DNA from: Belliella kenyensis
Lineage (GTDB): Bacteria > Bacteroidota > Bacteroidia > Cytophagales > Cyclobacteriaceae
Assembly: GCF_022549675.1 (NCBI RefSeq)
Contig: NZ_JAKZGR010000005.1
Location: 62,001-126,000, forward strand
Length of the DNA stretch: 64,000 nt
Direction: 5' to 3'
Shown here: one piece after another, positions 27,984 to 35,981 of the stretch
Position numbering within the stretch: the first letter of the stretch is position 1
Layout of the letters: each line of letters begins with the position of its first letter
Made by a program: the position numbers and the translations under genes
The notes under the pieces: generated by a model
What the model saw: the letters and a program-made list of their open reading frames with translations, nothing else
What the model was told of the DNA's origin: nothing
The model's database searches: none

Positions 27984-28417
27984 TCTCCCCGGGTTAAAAC
28001 CCAGGGCTAAGATGTCGGTCGTCCTTACAGGACTTATTGTTGACAAGGATGGTTTATAGCTTATTTTTTTTACTAAAAGATCAAAGATTGATGCATATAT
28101 TCTCTTATTTCGCCGCACCTTTGTACCCATAGGTAGAGGCATATTCCAACTTTATTTCGCTTTGGCTTATATTCCCTCTTGCTTCTTGTTTCTTGTTTCT
28201 AATCTCCCCGGGTTAAAACCCAGGGCTAAGATGTCGGTCGTCCTTACAGGACTTATTGTTGACAGGGATGGTTTATAGCCTGTTTTTTTACTAAAAGATC
28301 AAGGATTGATTCATATATTCTCTTATTTCGCTGCACCTTTCTAACCATAGGTAGAGGCATATTCCAACTTTATTTCGCTTTGGCTTATATCCCTCTTGCT
28401 TCTTGTTTCTTGTTTCT
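27980..28417. repeat. 219-bp tandem duplication with REP-like hairpins
   Basis: Two head-to-tail copies (27980-28198 and 28199-28417) differ at only a few positions. Each carries CCCCGGGTT...AACCCAGGG and GTCCTTACAGGAC, two short hairpins in series of a type I recall as widespread REP-like intergenic elements in Bacteroidota. Each copy ends in a run of TTGTTTC heptads. No REP-associated transposase lies in the window. Confidence 0.85.
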
Positions 28418-28489
28418 AGTTTCTTGTTTCTTGTTTCTTGTTTCTTGTTTCTAGTTTCTTGTTTCTAGTTTCTTGTTTCTTGTTTCTAG
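28396..28489. repeat. Heptanucleotide array TTGTTTC, long
   Basis: About 13 units of CTTGTTT with CTAGTTT variants close the second 219-bp copy. The array lies immediately downstream of the arsR stop and separates it from the rest of the ars genes. Confidence 0.92.
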
Positions 28490-28536
28490 ACACTTGACTC
28501 TTGACAAACGTCTCATGTCTAGTATCTCACATCTAT

Positions 28537-28866
28537 TCAGCAGCAACCCGAGATTTTCGGAAATCCACCAAACAGCTCCTGGAATAGATGCTGCACTTCT
28601 GTCCATCTGATAGGATCAATGCAATAACATACAGAAACCCCCTCAATACTTCCTTTAATGAGTCCCGTTTCTTTAAGCTCTCTGAGATGTTGAGAAATCG
28701 TGGCTTGTGCAAGCCCTAATTCTTGAACCAAATCCCCATTGATACATGTGTCTGATTGGATCAAATATTCAAGGATCGCTATTCGCGCAGGATGTGCAAA
28801 TACTTTGGCAATTTTTGCCAATTCATTCTGTTTTTCTGTGAATAAGTCAGTTCTGGTGACACCCAT
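28537..28866 (-). CDS. arsR: ArsR/SmtB-family metal-responsive repressor
   Basis: This 109-residue winged-helix repressor would dissociate from DNA on binding As(III) or Sb(III). The recognition helix is LAQATISQHLRELKETGLIK at about 58-77. Candidate ligands are Cys42 in SDTCING, the CYC pair in GVSVCYCID near residue 83, and the terminal SGCC. The DLCVC motif of E. coli-type ArsR is absent, so metal sensing must use these other cysteines. It is the first gene of the arsenic set. A 22-bp imperfect palindrome lies 17 bp upstream of its ATG and suggests autoregulation. Confidence 0.9.
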   Translation of the reverse strand: MGVTRTDLFTEKQNELAKIAKVFAHPARIAILEYLIQSDTCINGDLVQELGLAQATISQHLRELKETGLIKGSIEGVSVCYCIDPIRWTEVQHLFQELFGGFPKISGCC

Positions 28867-28882
28867 TTTTGATATATTTAAT

Positions 28883-28904
28883 TACATTGCAATATTACGA
28901 TATA
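28883..28904 (-). promoter_or_regulatory. Putative ArsR operator
   Basis: TACATTGCAATATTACGATA plus TA is an imperfect palindrome (16 of 22 symmetric positions) centred on AATATT. It is flanked by a wider pair TTGATATAT/ATATTATCAA and lies directly before arsR. Confidence 0.5.
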
Positions 28905-29021
28905 TTATCAAGATTAATACCCCACTATCAAAAAATTTAATCCAGAAATGTGTCCTATTTTTTTATCAAAGGTTCACTGAGTAATCAAAACTTTGGAAAC
29001 CAAATGCCAAAAAATGCGCTA

Positions 29022-29765
29022 TCACCCTAGCCTAAACTTAACCGGAAAATACATCCAAGCTTGAATAGTTTCACCTTTTAAATTTTTGGCTGGTATAAAT
29101 CCCCCTTTATACTTTCTCAAAACCCTATTTACTTCATCTATTAGAGATTTATCTACGCTCAAATTGTTCATTATTTTGTATTGTACCAATTGCCCAGACT
29201 CATCTATCTCTGCGCCAACCCATACATCTCCCTGAGCACCTTTTCTCCGGGCAATGAGAGGATAAGTCAATACTTCCCTCAACCAAAGATCAAAAACATT
29301 CTGGTCAGTAAAACTTGGTTTGAAGATATCTCTATCAATAAGTAACTTTTCACCATCTGGTAAAATCACGTAACCAGAACAATCCCCTTCACATTTTATC
29401 TCTGAGACTATTTCATTGTCTACTAATATTTTTACCTGATTGGTTTTAATTCCTTTTATTTCTAGACGAGTAAAATCAAGCATACCACTTGAATCATATA
29501 ACTTTTCTTCTTCATAACTGACAGACTCTCCATCTATCTTAAGAAAACTTGATCTACTCTCTTTGACCAATACACCCTCTAGAGAATAAATCTTATAAGT
29601 CTTCTTACTATCAGAAGCTATAGATTCCTCCATATTATACACATGCTGACCAGCTCCTTGACCCAAAGGATAAAAATGCTCATTTAGTGGTATTGCTACT
29701 TTTGATTGTGCTAAAGCACTCATGCTTACAAACAGCATCAGCACTTTAAAAATGGCTTTTCTCAT
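29022..29765 (-). CDS. Exported protein with TonB C-terminal domain
   Basis: This 247-residue protein has a signal peptide (MRKAIFKVLMLFVSMSALAQ). A unique N-terminal region contains a CEGDC pair (KCEGDCSGYVILPDG). The C-terminal domain at about 160-247 matches TonB_C (LTYPLIARRKGAQGDVWVGA, MYFPVKFRL). Classical TonB keeps its N-terminal helix as a membrane anchor and has a Pro-rich spacer. Here the leader looks cleavable and there is no Pro-rich spacer, so the protein may be a soluble or accessory TonB-like factor rather than the energy transducer. It is transcribed divergently from the AztD-like gene and shares its 150-bp promoter region. Confidence 0.75.
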   Translation of the reverse strand: MRKAIFKVLMLFVSMSALAQSKVAIPLNEHFYPLGQGAGQHVYNMEESIASDSKKTYKIYSLEGVLVKESRSSFLKIDGESVSYEEEKLYDSSGMLDFTRLEIKGIKTNQVKILVDNEIVSEIKCEGDCSGYVILPDGEKLLIDRDIFKPSFTDQNVFDLWLREVLTYPLIARRKGAQGDVWVGAEIDESGQLVQYKIMNNLSVDKSLIDEVNRVLRKYKGGFIPAKNLKGETIQAWMYFPVKFRLG

Positions 29766-29809
29766 ATTTTAAACAAATTTAAGATTTCAATATAGCAAAA
29801 TTCTAATGT

Positions 29810-29858
29810 AATGTCCAAGAGTGAATTAATAAAATAGTGATATAAATTCTTGGACATT
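29810..29858. repeat. 11-bp inverted repeat in the divergent promoter region
   Basis: AATGTCCAAGA at 29810-29820 faces TCTTGGACATT at 29848-29858, perfectly complementary with a 27-base spacer. It could be a bidirectional regulatory site or a cruciform. Confidence 0.8.
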
Positions 29859-29859
29859 T

Positions 29860-29878
29860 TTTGCAACTTTGTTGCATT
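29860..29878 (+). promoter_or_regulatory. Putative Zur/Fur-type operator
   Basis: The core TGCAACTTTGTTGCA (29862-29876) is a palindrome with perfect 6-bp arms. It overlaps the -33 side of the promoter that precedes the AztD-like gene (TACCTTTG at 29895). This is the expected geometry for zinc-dependent repression. The first eight bases, TTTGCAAC, recur before the His-rich gene at 49104. Confidence 0.6.
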
Positions 29879-29902
29879 AAAGAAACTACCACTATACCTT
29901 TG
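29872..29902 (+). promoter_or_regulatory. Putative promoter of the AztD-like gene
   Basis: TTG at 29872-29874, 20 bases, then TACCTTTG at 29895-29902, an exact match to the Bacteroidota TAnnTTTG -7 element, 13 bases before the ATG at 29916. Confidence 0.6.
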
Positions 29903-29915
29903 TAAGAAAAAAACT

Positions 29916-31178
29916 ATGAAAAAGTATTATGCATTTGCGAGTGCACTATTGTTTTCAGCATTGATAGGCTGTAAAGAAAATGAAGAGCCTGTGATAGATG
30001 AGCCAAACTTTGAAGAGACGGAAAGTGAGTGGATTCGACTTGCCCATTGGAATGAAGAGGCAAAAATAGGTCTTCTCAATCCCACCAATAATAACAACAC
30101 TCAGCCTGATCTTTCTCCTTTTCATGCAGACGGCGCAAATTACCTTTCATCTTCTGGAAGGTATATAGTATCCATTGAGAGAGTAGATGGAAAAGTAAGG
30201 TTTTTTGATACTGGAATAGAGAACCACAATGACCACGGTCATGAATATACTCCAAAGTGGATCACTGCCACAGCGAATGCTCCACTACCCACACATTTCT
30301 CTACCACCAATGGACAGATCATCATATTCAATGATGGGGATGGAAGTGTCACTTGGGCAAGAGAAAGCACATTAGAGACACCAAGCTTCAGCCCTACAAT
30401 AATTTCAAACATTGGAAATGGTGTGCATCATGGTGCCGCTACATGGCTTACAGGCAACAAGTTTGCGGTAACTTTCAAAGATGAAAATGCATCAGGATCT
30501 CTTCCTCAGCGCGTAAAATTGATAGACAATACTGGCCAAGTGATCTATCAAAATGAAGCCGTCACGGTAACAGGAATCCATGGAGATGCTTCCAATGGAA
30601 AGTACGCTATATTCGGTGCAGCAGAGGGAGTGATCGTAGCATCAGACAATAACCAAATCAAATTGATCCCAAATCCGAGTCCACTTAATGCTACCTCTGG
30701 AAACTGGATGGGTACCATCAAAGCCAATGACAACATCAATACTTTCTATGGCTATGCCCGCCAACAGGGAATCTTTGAGATCAACCCTGCCATGGATGCC
30801 ATTACGCCTGTACTTCTTTCTAACACCATCAAAACTTACTTCCTAAGTGCAGATGGTGGCTACCTTATTGTCCAACTGAATGACAACACGGTCAAAGTAT
30901 TTGATACTGCCAACAGAAATGAAGTAGCTTCTAAATCAATCGCATCTGCCGAAGCTTCTGTCAACCCAACAGCAAAAACAGCCAATGAATGGGACCATTA
31001 CAGACTGATGAATGAAGATAGCCCTATTTTGACAGCTTCTGAGAACTTCCTTTATGTATTATCACCAGACAAAAAGAAAATAGACATCAAGAGTTTGAGT
31101 AACTTGAATACTTTGAAAACCATAGATGCTCCCAGCAATACATCAAATATCTTAAGAGTAGGTTTTCAGACGAAATAA
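29916..31178 (+). CDS. AztD-like zinc metallochaperone lipoprotein
   Basis: This is a 420-residue lipoprotein (MKKYYAFASALLFSALIGC, Cys19) predicted to form a beta-propeller. Features that match AztD-type periplasmic zinc chaperones, from my knowledge of that family, are a His loop NHNDHGHEY (His104, 107, 109), the segment GNGVHHGAATWL (His171-172), and GIHGDASNGKYAIFGAAEGV (His222). AztD passes zinc to an ABC solute-binding protein. No ABC zinc permease is in this window, so the partner may instead be an outer-membrane receptor. It starts 13 bases after an exact -7 element and behind a Zur-like palindrome, and the gene is closed by a terminator at 31207. The earlier GTG/ATG frame at 29850 is not used. 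Confidence 0.78.
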   Translation: MKKYYAFASALLFSALIGCKENEEPVIDEPNFEETESEWIRLAHWNEEAKIGLLNPTNNNNTQPDLSPFHADGANYLSSSGRYIVSIERVDGKVRFFDTGIENHNDHGHEYTPKWITATANAPLPTHFSTTNGQIIIFNDGDGSVTWARESTLETPSFSPTIISNIGNGVHHGAATWLTGNKFAVTFKDENASGSLPQRVKLIDNTGQVIYQNEAVTVTGIHGDASNGKYAIFGAAEGVIVASDNNQIKLIPNPSPLNATSGNWMGTIKANDNINTFYGYARQQGIFEINPAMDAITPVLLSNTIKTYFLSADGGYLIVQLNDNTVKVFDTANRNEVASKSIASAEASVNPTAKTANEWDHYRLMNEDSPILTASENFLYVLSPDKKKIDIKSLSNLNTLKTIDAPSNTSNILRVGFQTK

Positions 31179-31206
31179 AAAATCAAAACCTAAAATTTTC
31201 ACTTAA

Positions 31207-31244
31207 AAAAGGCTATCTCAATTTGAGTTTGAGATAGCCTTTTT
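31207..31244 (+). terminator. Rho-independent terminator after the AztD-like gene
   Basis: AAAAGGCTATCTCA faces TGAGATAGCCTTTTT, a perfect stem with T-run. Confidence 0.88.
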
Positions 31245-31368
31245 ATTAGATAACTTAACCTATAAATGCGTATCCTTTTTGAATTGCATGCTTAAGTGAC
31301 AATGTTCACCAAGTGAGTGGTAATATTTTGAGATTTTTGGCATTCAAAAAATAAACTATTTAGTAAAA

Positions 31369-32061
31369 ATGCGTCAAATTATAATGATTGTAGCTGCACT
31401 TGCATTGTTATCTATATCATGCAAGAGAAGCTCTGAAGATCAACATCTGGAAAATATTCCAACTGACCACCTTTTAGAAACACTCTTGAATGGTAATAAG
31501 AGATTTGCATCTGATCATCCTATACATCCTGACCAAGGCCAAGAGAGACTCAAAAATCTGGCAATAAGTCAACATCCTGCTATAGCGATTGTAAGTTGCT
31601 CTGATTCTAGAGTGTCACCAGAACTCATTTTTGACCAAGGCTTGGGAGACTTGTTTGTGATTCGAAATGCTGGAAATATAGTAAGTGACAATGAACTTGG
31701 CAGTATTGCTTATAGTATTGAGCATTTGGGTGTTTCATTGGTTGTCATCTTAGGTCACACGAAATGTGGTGCTATTGGAGCATTTGTTGAACACGATCAT
31801 AATCACGAGGTACAATATTCAGAATTTATTTTAAAAATTATCGATTTTATAAATCAAGAAGAGGAAGAGAAAGTACTACTAAGGTCTGATCCTGATTTTT
31901 ACCAAAAAGCTATCGAAGCAAATGTCTTACACGGAATTCATGAGATAAAAAACAAAATACCAATGGTCGAGAAACTGATAAATGATGAGAAACTCATTCT
32001 TGTGGGTGCCATCTACGATGTGGATACAAGAGAAGTAATCGTGATCAAAGATGCAGACTAA
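31369..32061 (+). CDS. Exported beta-class carbonic anhydrase, lipoprotein
   Basis: This enzyme hydrates CO2 to bicarbonate. The 230-residue protein shows the beta-class zinc ligands Cys77, His130 and Cys133 (SCSDSR, GHTKCG) and the Asp79/Arg81 dyad. Its N-terminus is a lipoprotein signal (MRQIIMIVAALALLSISC, Cys18), so the enzyme is likely periplasmic. Most beta-class enzymes are cytoplasmic. Placement just downstream of the AztD-like zinc chaperone suggests it may receive zinc from it, though each gene has its own transcription unit. Its 3' end overlaps the convergent lipoprotein gene by 4 bp. Confidence 0.93.
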   Translation: MRQIIMIVAALALLSISCKRSSEDQHLENIPTDHLLETLLNGNKRFASDHPIHPDQGQERLKNLAISQHPAIAIVSCSDSRVSPELIFDQGLGDLFVIRNAGNIVSDNELGSIAYSIEHLGVSLVVILGHTKCGAIGAFVEHDHNHEVQYSEFILKIIDFINQEEEEKVLLRSDPDFYQKAIEANVLHGIHEIKNKIPMVEKLINDEKLILVGAIYDVDTREVIVIKDAD

Positions 32062-33002
32062 AGAGACTCAATTTTGTTGAGAAAGTATAAGAGGTCTTTG
32101 TTGATCAAGGCTATTTGGGACTCAACTTGGTCAAGCATCTCTGATCTGATTTTTAATAAATCGGAAGCATACTCACCTCCATCATCTAGCATCACAGACA
32201 TCCCAGAATAATTCAAATTATAGGCCTCCCATCTTTTGATCAGCTGGTTTTTGAGAGAAACATTTTCTTCATTGTTTCTCTCACTATTGAAATAATACCA
32301 AACTGAAGGAGGGAAATAGGAAGGTCTACTATCTCCCTCATATACATCTCTGAGAACATTTTTGGGATGATCAATGCTGACCTTTTTATCCATCCTAAGA
32401 ATCGATACACCCAAAATCACCTCTGCAAGACCACCTGCAATTCCAAAGTAATCCAACCAATCTCCAACTTCATCATTGGCTGCTACAGAGACACCCTGAC
32501 TGACACCCACAGTCGCTCCTATTACAATTGCAGCTACTGTCAGATTTCTTTCTCTTTTCCTTAAACTTCTATCCAAAAAAGTAGCTAGCTGCTCAGCCTT
32601 TTCCTCTTCACAATCTATGGCAGACATCAAAGCATTGATCTCTAGATCCATTCTCATGACCCTAGTGATAATTTTCATTTTCAATTCTAGCCTTTTGGTA
32701 TCGCTTAGCTCCCCATTCAGGTATGACTCCAGCTCATCAACCAAGTTGAGTGCTATAGCCATGTCTATAGATTTATCATCCAGCCCGTCCATCCATGGTT
32801 TTTCTACCTTTAGCTCTTCAATCTCAAACTCGTCTCTACTTTCCTCAAATGAAAGTCCTTGCAGACACTCTCCTTGAAAAGATGTAGGAGAATCAATGAT
32901 TTTCTTGCTGGCACACGATGTACCAAGGACCAATACCACAAAGAATAGCATTCCATAATAGTTTAAAAAGTAAGAACAGCTAAATTGTTGTGATTTTTTC
33001 AT
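32058..33002 (-). CDS. Unknown lipoprotein with two short hydrophobic Gly-rich segments
   Basis: The family is not recognised. The ATG at 33002 gives 314 residues with a lipoprotein signal (lipobox VLGTSC); a start at 33038 would add 12 residues. An acidic helical N-half (EEKAEQLATFLDRSLRK region) precedes two Gly/Ala/Val-rich segments, VAAIVIGATVGVSQGVSV and YFGIAGGLAEVILGVSIL. These could insert in a membrane or form a hairpin. A helical C-terminus follows. It lies 54 bp downstream of the Omp85-like barrel gene and is probably the last gene of the magnesium/barrel operon. Confidence 0.72.
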   Translation of the reverse strand: MKKSQQFSCSYFLNYYGMLFFVVLVLGTSCASKKIIDSPTSFQGECLQGLSFEESRDEFEIEELKVEKPWMDGLDDKSIDMAIALNLVDELESYLNGELSDTKRLELKMKIITRVMRMDLEINALMSAIDCEEEKAEQLATFLDRSLRKRERNLTVAAIVIGATVGVSQGVSVAANDEVGDWLDYFGIAGGLAEVILGVSILRMDKKVSIDHPKNVLRDVYEGDSRPSYFPPSVWYYFNSERNNEENVSLKNQLIKRWEAYNLNYSGMSVMLDDGGEYASDLLKIRSEMLDQVESQIALINKDLLYFLNKIESL

Positions 33003-33056
33003 ATCCAACAAAGTAGCTGTTTTTGGAATAAGTTTCAAAGAAGTATTTAGTATATT

Positions 33057-34565
33057 TTAGAAAATATGACCAAAGCCAAAAAAGAACTGTCCACCCTCTC
33101 TACTTTGAGCATAATCCAATCTAAGTACGGTCGATTGATTCCAAGCGATCCTACCACCAATTCCCGGAGCACCGCGGAAATTATTCAGCTGCACATCACT
33201 GAGCCCTTCCCATACGGTACCAAAATCATAAAAAGGGGTAACTCCTAATGCAAAATGTTGATTGAAAGCATTGAAGTCATATAAACGAGCTCTCATTTCT
33301 AAATTCACCAAACCTACTGTAGGTGCGAGAAAACGAGCCTCTCTATAACCTCTAAGTGAACGACCACCACCCAGCACCAGGATACCTCCTGCTTCAGCCT
33401 GTGAAGAGAGGTCCCACATTTCGATAAAGTTGATATTGGGCCCAAAGATGTGACCAAATGCTGCTAAACCAGCAAAGGTCAACCGGTTTCTGTTATTTTT
33501 CCAACGATGAAATGTGTGGATCAATTGACCTTGAACCATGAATTTGTTGAAATTGAAGTCCGATCCCAACCAAGGGGCTGAATATTCATGAGAATATTGT
33601 AAGAAAACACCTTTGGAAGGATCTGGTTCCAAATCTCTGGTATCATAGATCAATGCAGCAGCAAGCATAGAAGTGAATTTGTAGTGATCAGAAAAACCCG
33701 ACAAGTTGAACCTTTCCCAAGTACCATCATTAATTTGCCTATTTACAAGGGTCTGTCTTTGCTCCGCTACCACAGCTGTGCCGTCCACGAGAAAAGCTTC
33801 CTCGGCTATTCTTCCAGTATAATCTTCAAATGCCGTAAATAAAGCCTCATAACCAAACATCAATCTAAGCTTTCCGCCCATTTCTACTCTCTCTCCCAAG
33901 GCATTAAATAGCAACTCTCTTTGCAAAAACTGATTGTAATGTGTGTCTGTCTGCAATCTACCTCCGTTGCCTGGAACAGCCAACTTGAGATTCTCCTCAT
34001 ATTCGCTTACTCGATTAAATTGCCTTACCCCTCCAGTAACTCCAGAAGACTTGTCTTGAAAACTCAATCTATCCAGAGATTGTCTACCAATACCCCAATA
34101 TTGGGCATGTGGATCTTCCCATACGACCGCATCAGCTCGAAATCTCCACTTCGAATTGAAAATGTAAGGTACATCAAGGTTCACAGCCGCTCTCACACGC
34201 CCATTTTCGAAGATAAAAAACTCCGTATTGATACTATACCTATAAGGTGTATAATAGAAAAATGGATCTTCTTTGGTCTTGTTTTGGAACAAAAACAAAT
34301 TCCCTCCAATACCAAACCCACGGATCGGATCAAACTCGAATCTAGGCAGACCTGTAGCAAAGAACCCCTCTTTCTTGTTAAGAATGTCTTCTGTAGACAG
34401 CTTTTTCTCGTCCGAAAGGTCAAAGGGCAAACTGATCGTGTCCAAAATAGACAACCTATCCACATTTTTATGTGCATTTTGGTCTCTGATACCCAAAGTT
34501 GCTTCTTGTGCAGCAATGATTTGGTGCATTCCCACAAAGAGTAGTAGTAATAATAACTTTTTCAT
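33057..34565 (-). CDS. Omp85-superfamily-like outer-membrane beta-barrel without POTRA
   Basis: This is a 502-residue outer-membrane protein with signal peptide MKKLLLLLLFVGMHQIIAAQ. It has amphipathic strands and a C-terminus ending GHIF. The segment GGGRSLRGYREARFLAPTV matches the conserved lid-loop motif of the BamA/TamA surface antigen family (RGY), and YDFGTVWEG near the end is a typical penultimate strand. No POTRA repeats precede the barrel. It could be a stand-alone translocator or a channel. It sits 28 bp after mgtE in the same operon, which hints at a link with cation or envelope homeostasis. Confidence 0.85.
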   Translation of the reverse strand: MKKLLLLLLFVGMHQIIAAQEATLGIRDQNAHKNVDRLSILDTISLPFDLSDEKKLSTEDILNKKEGFFATGLPRFEFDPIRGFGIGGNLFLFQNKTKEDPFFYYTPYRYSINTEFFIFENGRVRAAVNLDVPYIFNSKWRFRADAVVWEDPHAQYWGIGRQSLDRLSFQDKSSGVTGGVRQFNRVSEYEENLKLAVPGNGGRLQTDTHYNQFLQRELLFNALGERVEMGGKLRLMFGYEALFTAFEDYTGRIAEEAFLVDGTAVVAEQRQTLVNRQINDGTWERFNLSGFSDHYKFTSMLAAALIYDTRDLEPDPSKGVFLQYSHEYSAPWLGSDFNFNKFMVQGQLIHTFHRWKNNRNRLTFAGLAAFGHIFGPNINFIEMWDLSSQAEAGGILVLGGGRSLRGYREARFLAPTVGLVNLEMRARLYDFNAFNQHFALGVTPFYDFGTVWEGLSDVQLNNFRGAPGIGGRIAWNQSTVLRLDYAQSREGGQFFFGFGHIF

Positions 34566-34592
34566 GATTAAATAGATTGGTTTTTTATTTTT

Positions 34593-35981
34593 TTATAATC
34601 CCAAAAGTGTGACGGTTACAGTAAAGTATATCAATAAGCCGGTAATATCCACCACTGTGGTAATCGCTGGGGAAGCTGCCACCGCAGGGTCACCTCCAAA
34701 TCTCTTGACCAATAAGGGCAATCCAGCTCCGATACAGGTAGCTGTGATCACTTGTAATGAGAGCGCTGTGCTGATGACAACTGCTAATTGCACCAAGGTA
34801 TATTCAGCGGGAATACTAGTTTCCCAGCTCAAGAAAAGTACTTTTAAAAAGGCCAAAACACCCAGACAAACTGCTAGCATACTAGAAATCTTGAACTCCT
34901 TAAATATGATGTTGAACCATTGCCTGGGGCTAATTTGACCTAATGCCAATGCCCTTACGATAACAGTAGCTGCCTGAGAACCTGAATTCCCCCCTGTATC
35001 TGCTACCATAGGCATGTAGAGGGCCAGAATAATGAGTGCTTCTAGGGTGGATTCAAACTTATGAATGATCATGCCAGAGATGATACCTATTGCTGCCAGA
35101 GAAACAATCCACACCACTCTTTTTCGGAAATGATCCATACTGCTCTGTTGCATGTAATCGTGTTCAGCGCTTTCTGTCATAATCCCCATGAATTTTTCCA
35201 TGTCCTCGGTATGCTCGGCTCTGATGACTTCTATGGCATCATCTTGGGTGACTATTCCTACCAATTGCCTGGCACTGTTTAATACTGGAATGGCCAAAAG
35301 GTCATAGTCCTCAATTTTTTTGGCCACAATTTCCCGGTCCTCATCCACATTAGTAGAAATAAACTGCTCATGAAGAATGTTGCTGATCAATTGATTGGGA
35401 GAAGCCATAATCAGGTCTTTTAATGAAACAAAGCCTACCATTTTCATCCTGTTGTCCACCACATAGATGTAATAGATCATTTTTTTGGAAGGAGAATCTC
35501 TCCTGACCTTGGCTATAGCCGATTCGACAGACATTGATGCCATTATTGTGGCGAAATCGGTACTCATTATGCCTCCTGCTGTTTCAGGAGGATAGGAACT
35601 TAAGCGAACTACATCTTCCCGAGCCTCTTTGCTCAAATACGGAAGGATGGCTGCCTGTTCGTCCTGACTCATGTGCTGGAAAAGATCACATCGGTCATCT
35701 GACGCCATGTTTTCAAATATGGGAGCAAACCTCTTCTTACTAATATGCTGAAAGAAATTAAGCTGCCTTGCAATTTCAAAATGACCAAATATCTTGGCTT
35801 GTGCCTCTGAATCGAAATGATCAAAAGCATCAAGAATAGTAGATTCTTCAAGCTGCTCAAGTGCTTCCGCTATATCTACTGATGGCATTCTCTGCAAGGC
35901 TGGTAAAAGCTGCCTAATTTTCTGCTTTTCAGCTAGAACTATCCAGTTTTCTTTTTGATAATCTCTCATCTCATCGATCAT
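34593..35981 (-). CDS. mgtE: MgtE-type magnesium transporter
   Basis: This is a dimeric Mg2+ channel with Mg-sensing cytosolic domains, 462 residues. The MgtE-N helical domain covers about residues 30-130 (LEQLEESTILDAFDHFD, MSQDEQAAILPYLS). Two CBS domains cover about 135-255. The five-helix pore follows, with the signature DTGGNSGSQAATVIVRAL and VTATCIGAGLPLLV. The length and order are standard. It overlaps the upstream MgtC-like gene by 11 bp and precedes the Omp85-like gene, so all three are read as one transcript. Confidence 0.95.
   Translation of the reverse strand: MIDEMRDYQKENWIVLAEKQKIRQLLPALQRMPSVDIAEALEQLEESTILDAFDHFDSEAQAKIFGHFEIARQLNFFQHISKKRFAPIFENMASDDRCDLFQHMSQDEQAAILPYLSKEAREDVVRLSSYPPETAGGIMSTDFATIMASMSVESAIAKVRRDSPSKKMIYYIYVVDNRMKMVGFVSLKDLIMASPNQLISNILHEQFISTNVDEDREIVAKKIEDYDLLAIPVLNSARQLVGIVTQDDAIEVIRAEHTEDMEKFMGIMTESAEHDYMQQSSMDHFRKRVVWIVSLAAIGIISGMIIHKFESTLEALIILALYMPMVADTGGNSGSQAATVIVRALALGQISPRQWFNIIFKEFKISSMLAVCLGVLAFLKVLFLSWETSIPAEYTLVQLAVVISTALSLQVITATCIGAGLPLLVKRFGGDPAVAASPAITTVVDITGLLIYFTVTVTLLGL

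Noticed and set aside
27870-28142. 90-residue ORF across the first 219-bp repeat
   Set aside because: It spans repeat boundaries and REP-like hairpins, with no coding character.
33921-34544. 207-residue plus-strand ORF inside the Omp85-like gene
   Set aside because: Antisense shadow; the minus-strand frame has a signal peptide and family motifs.
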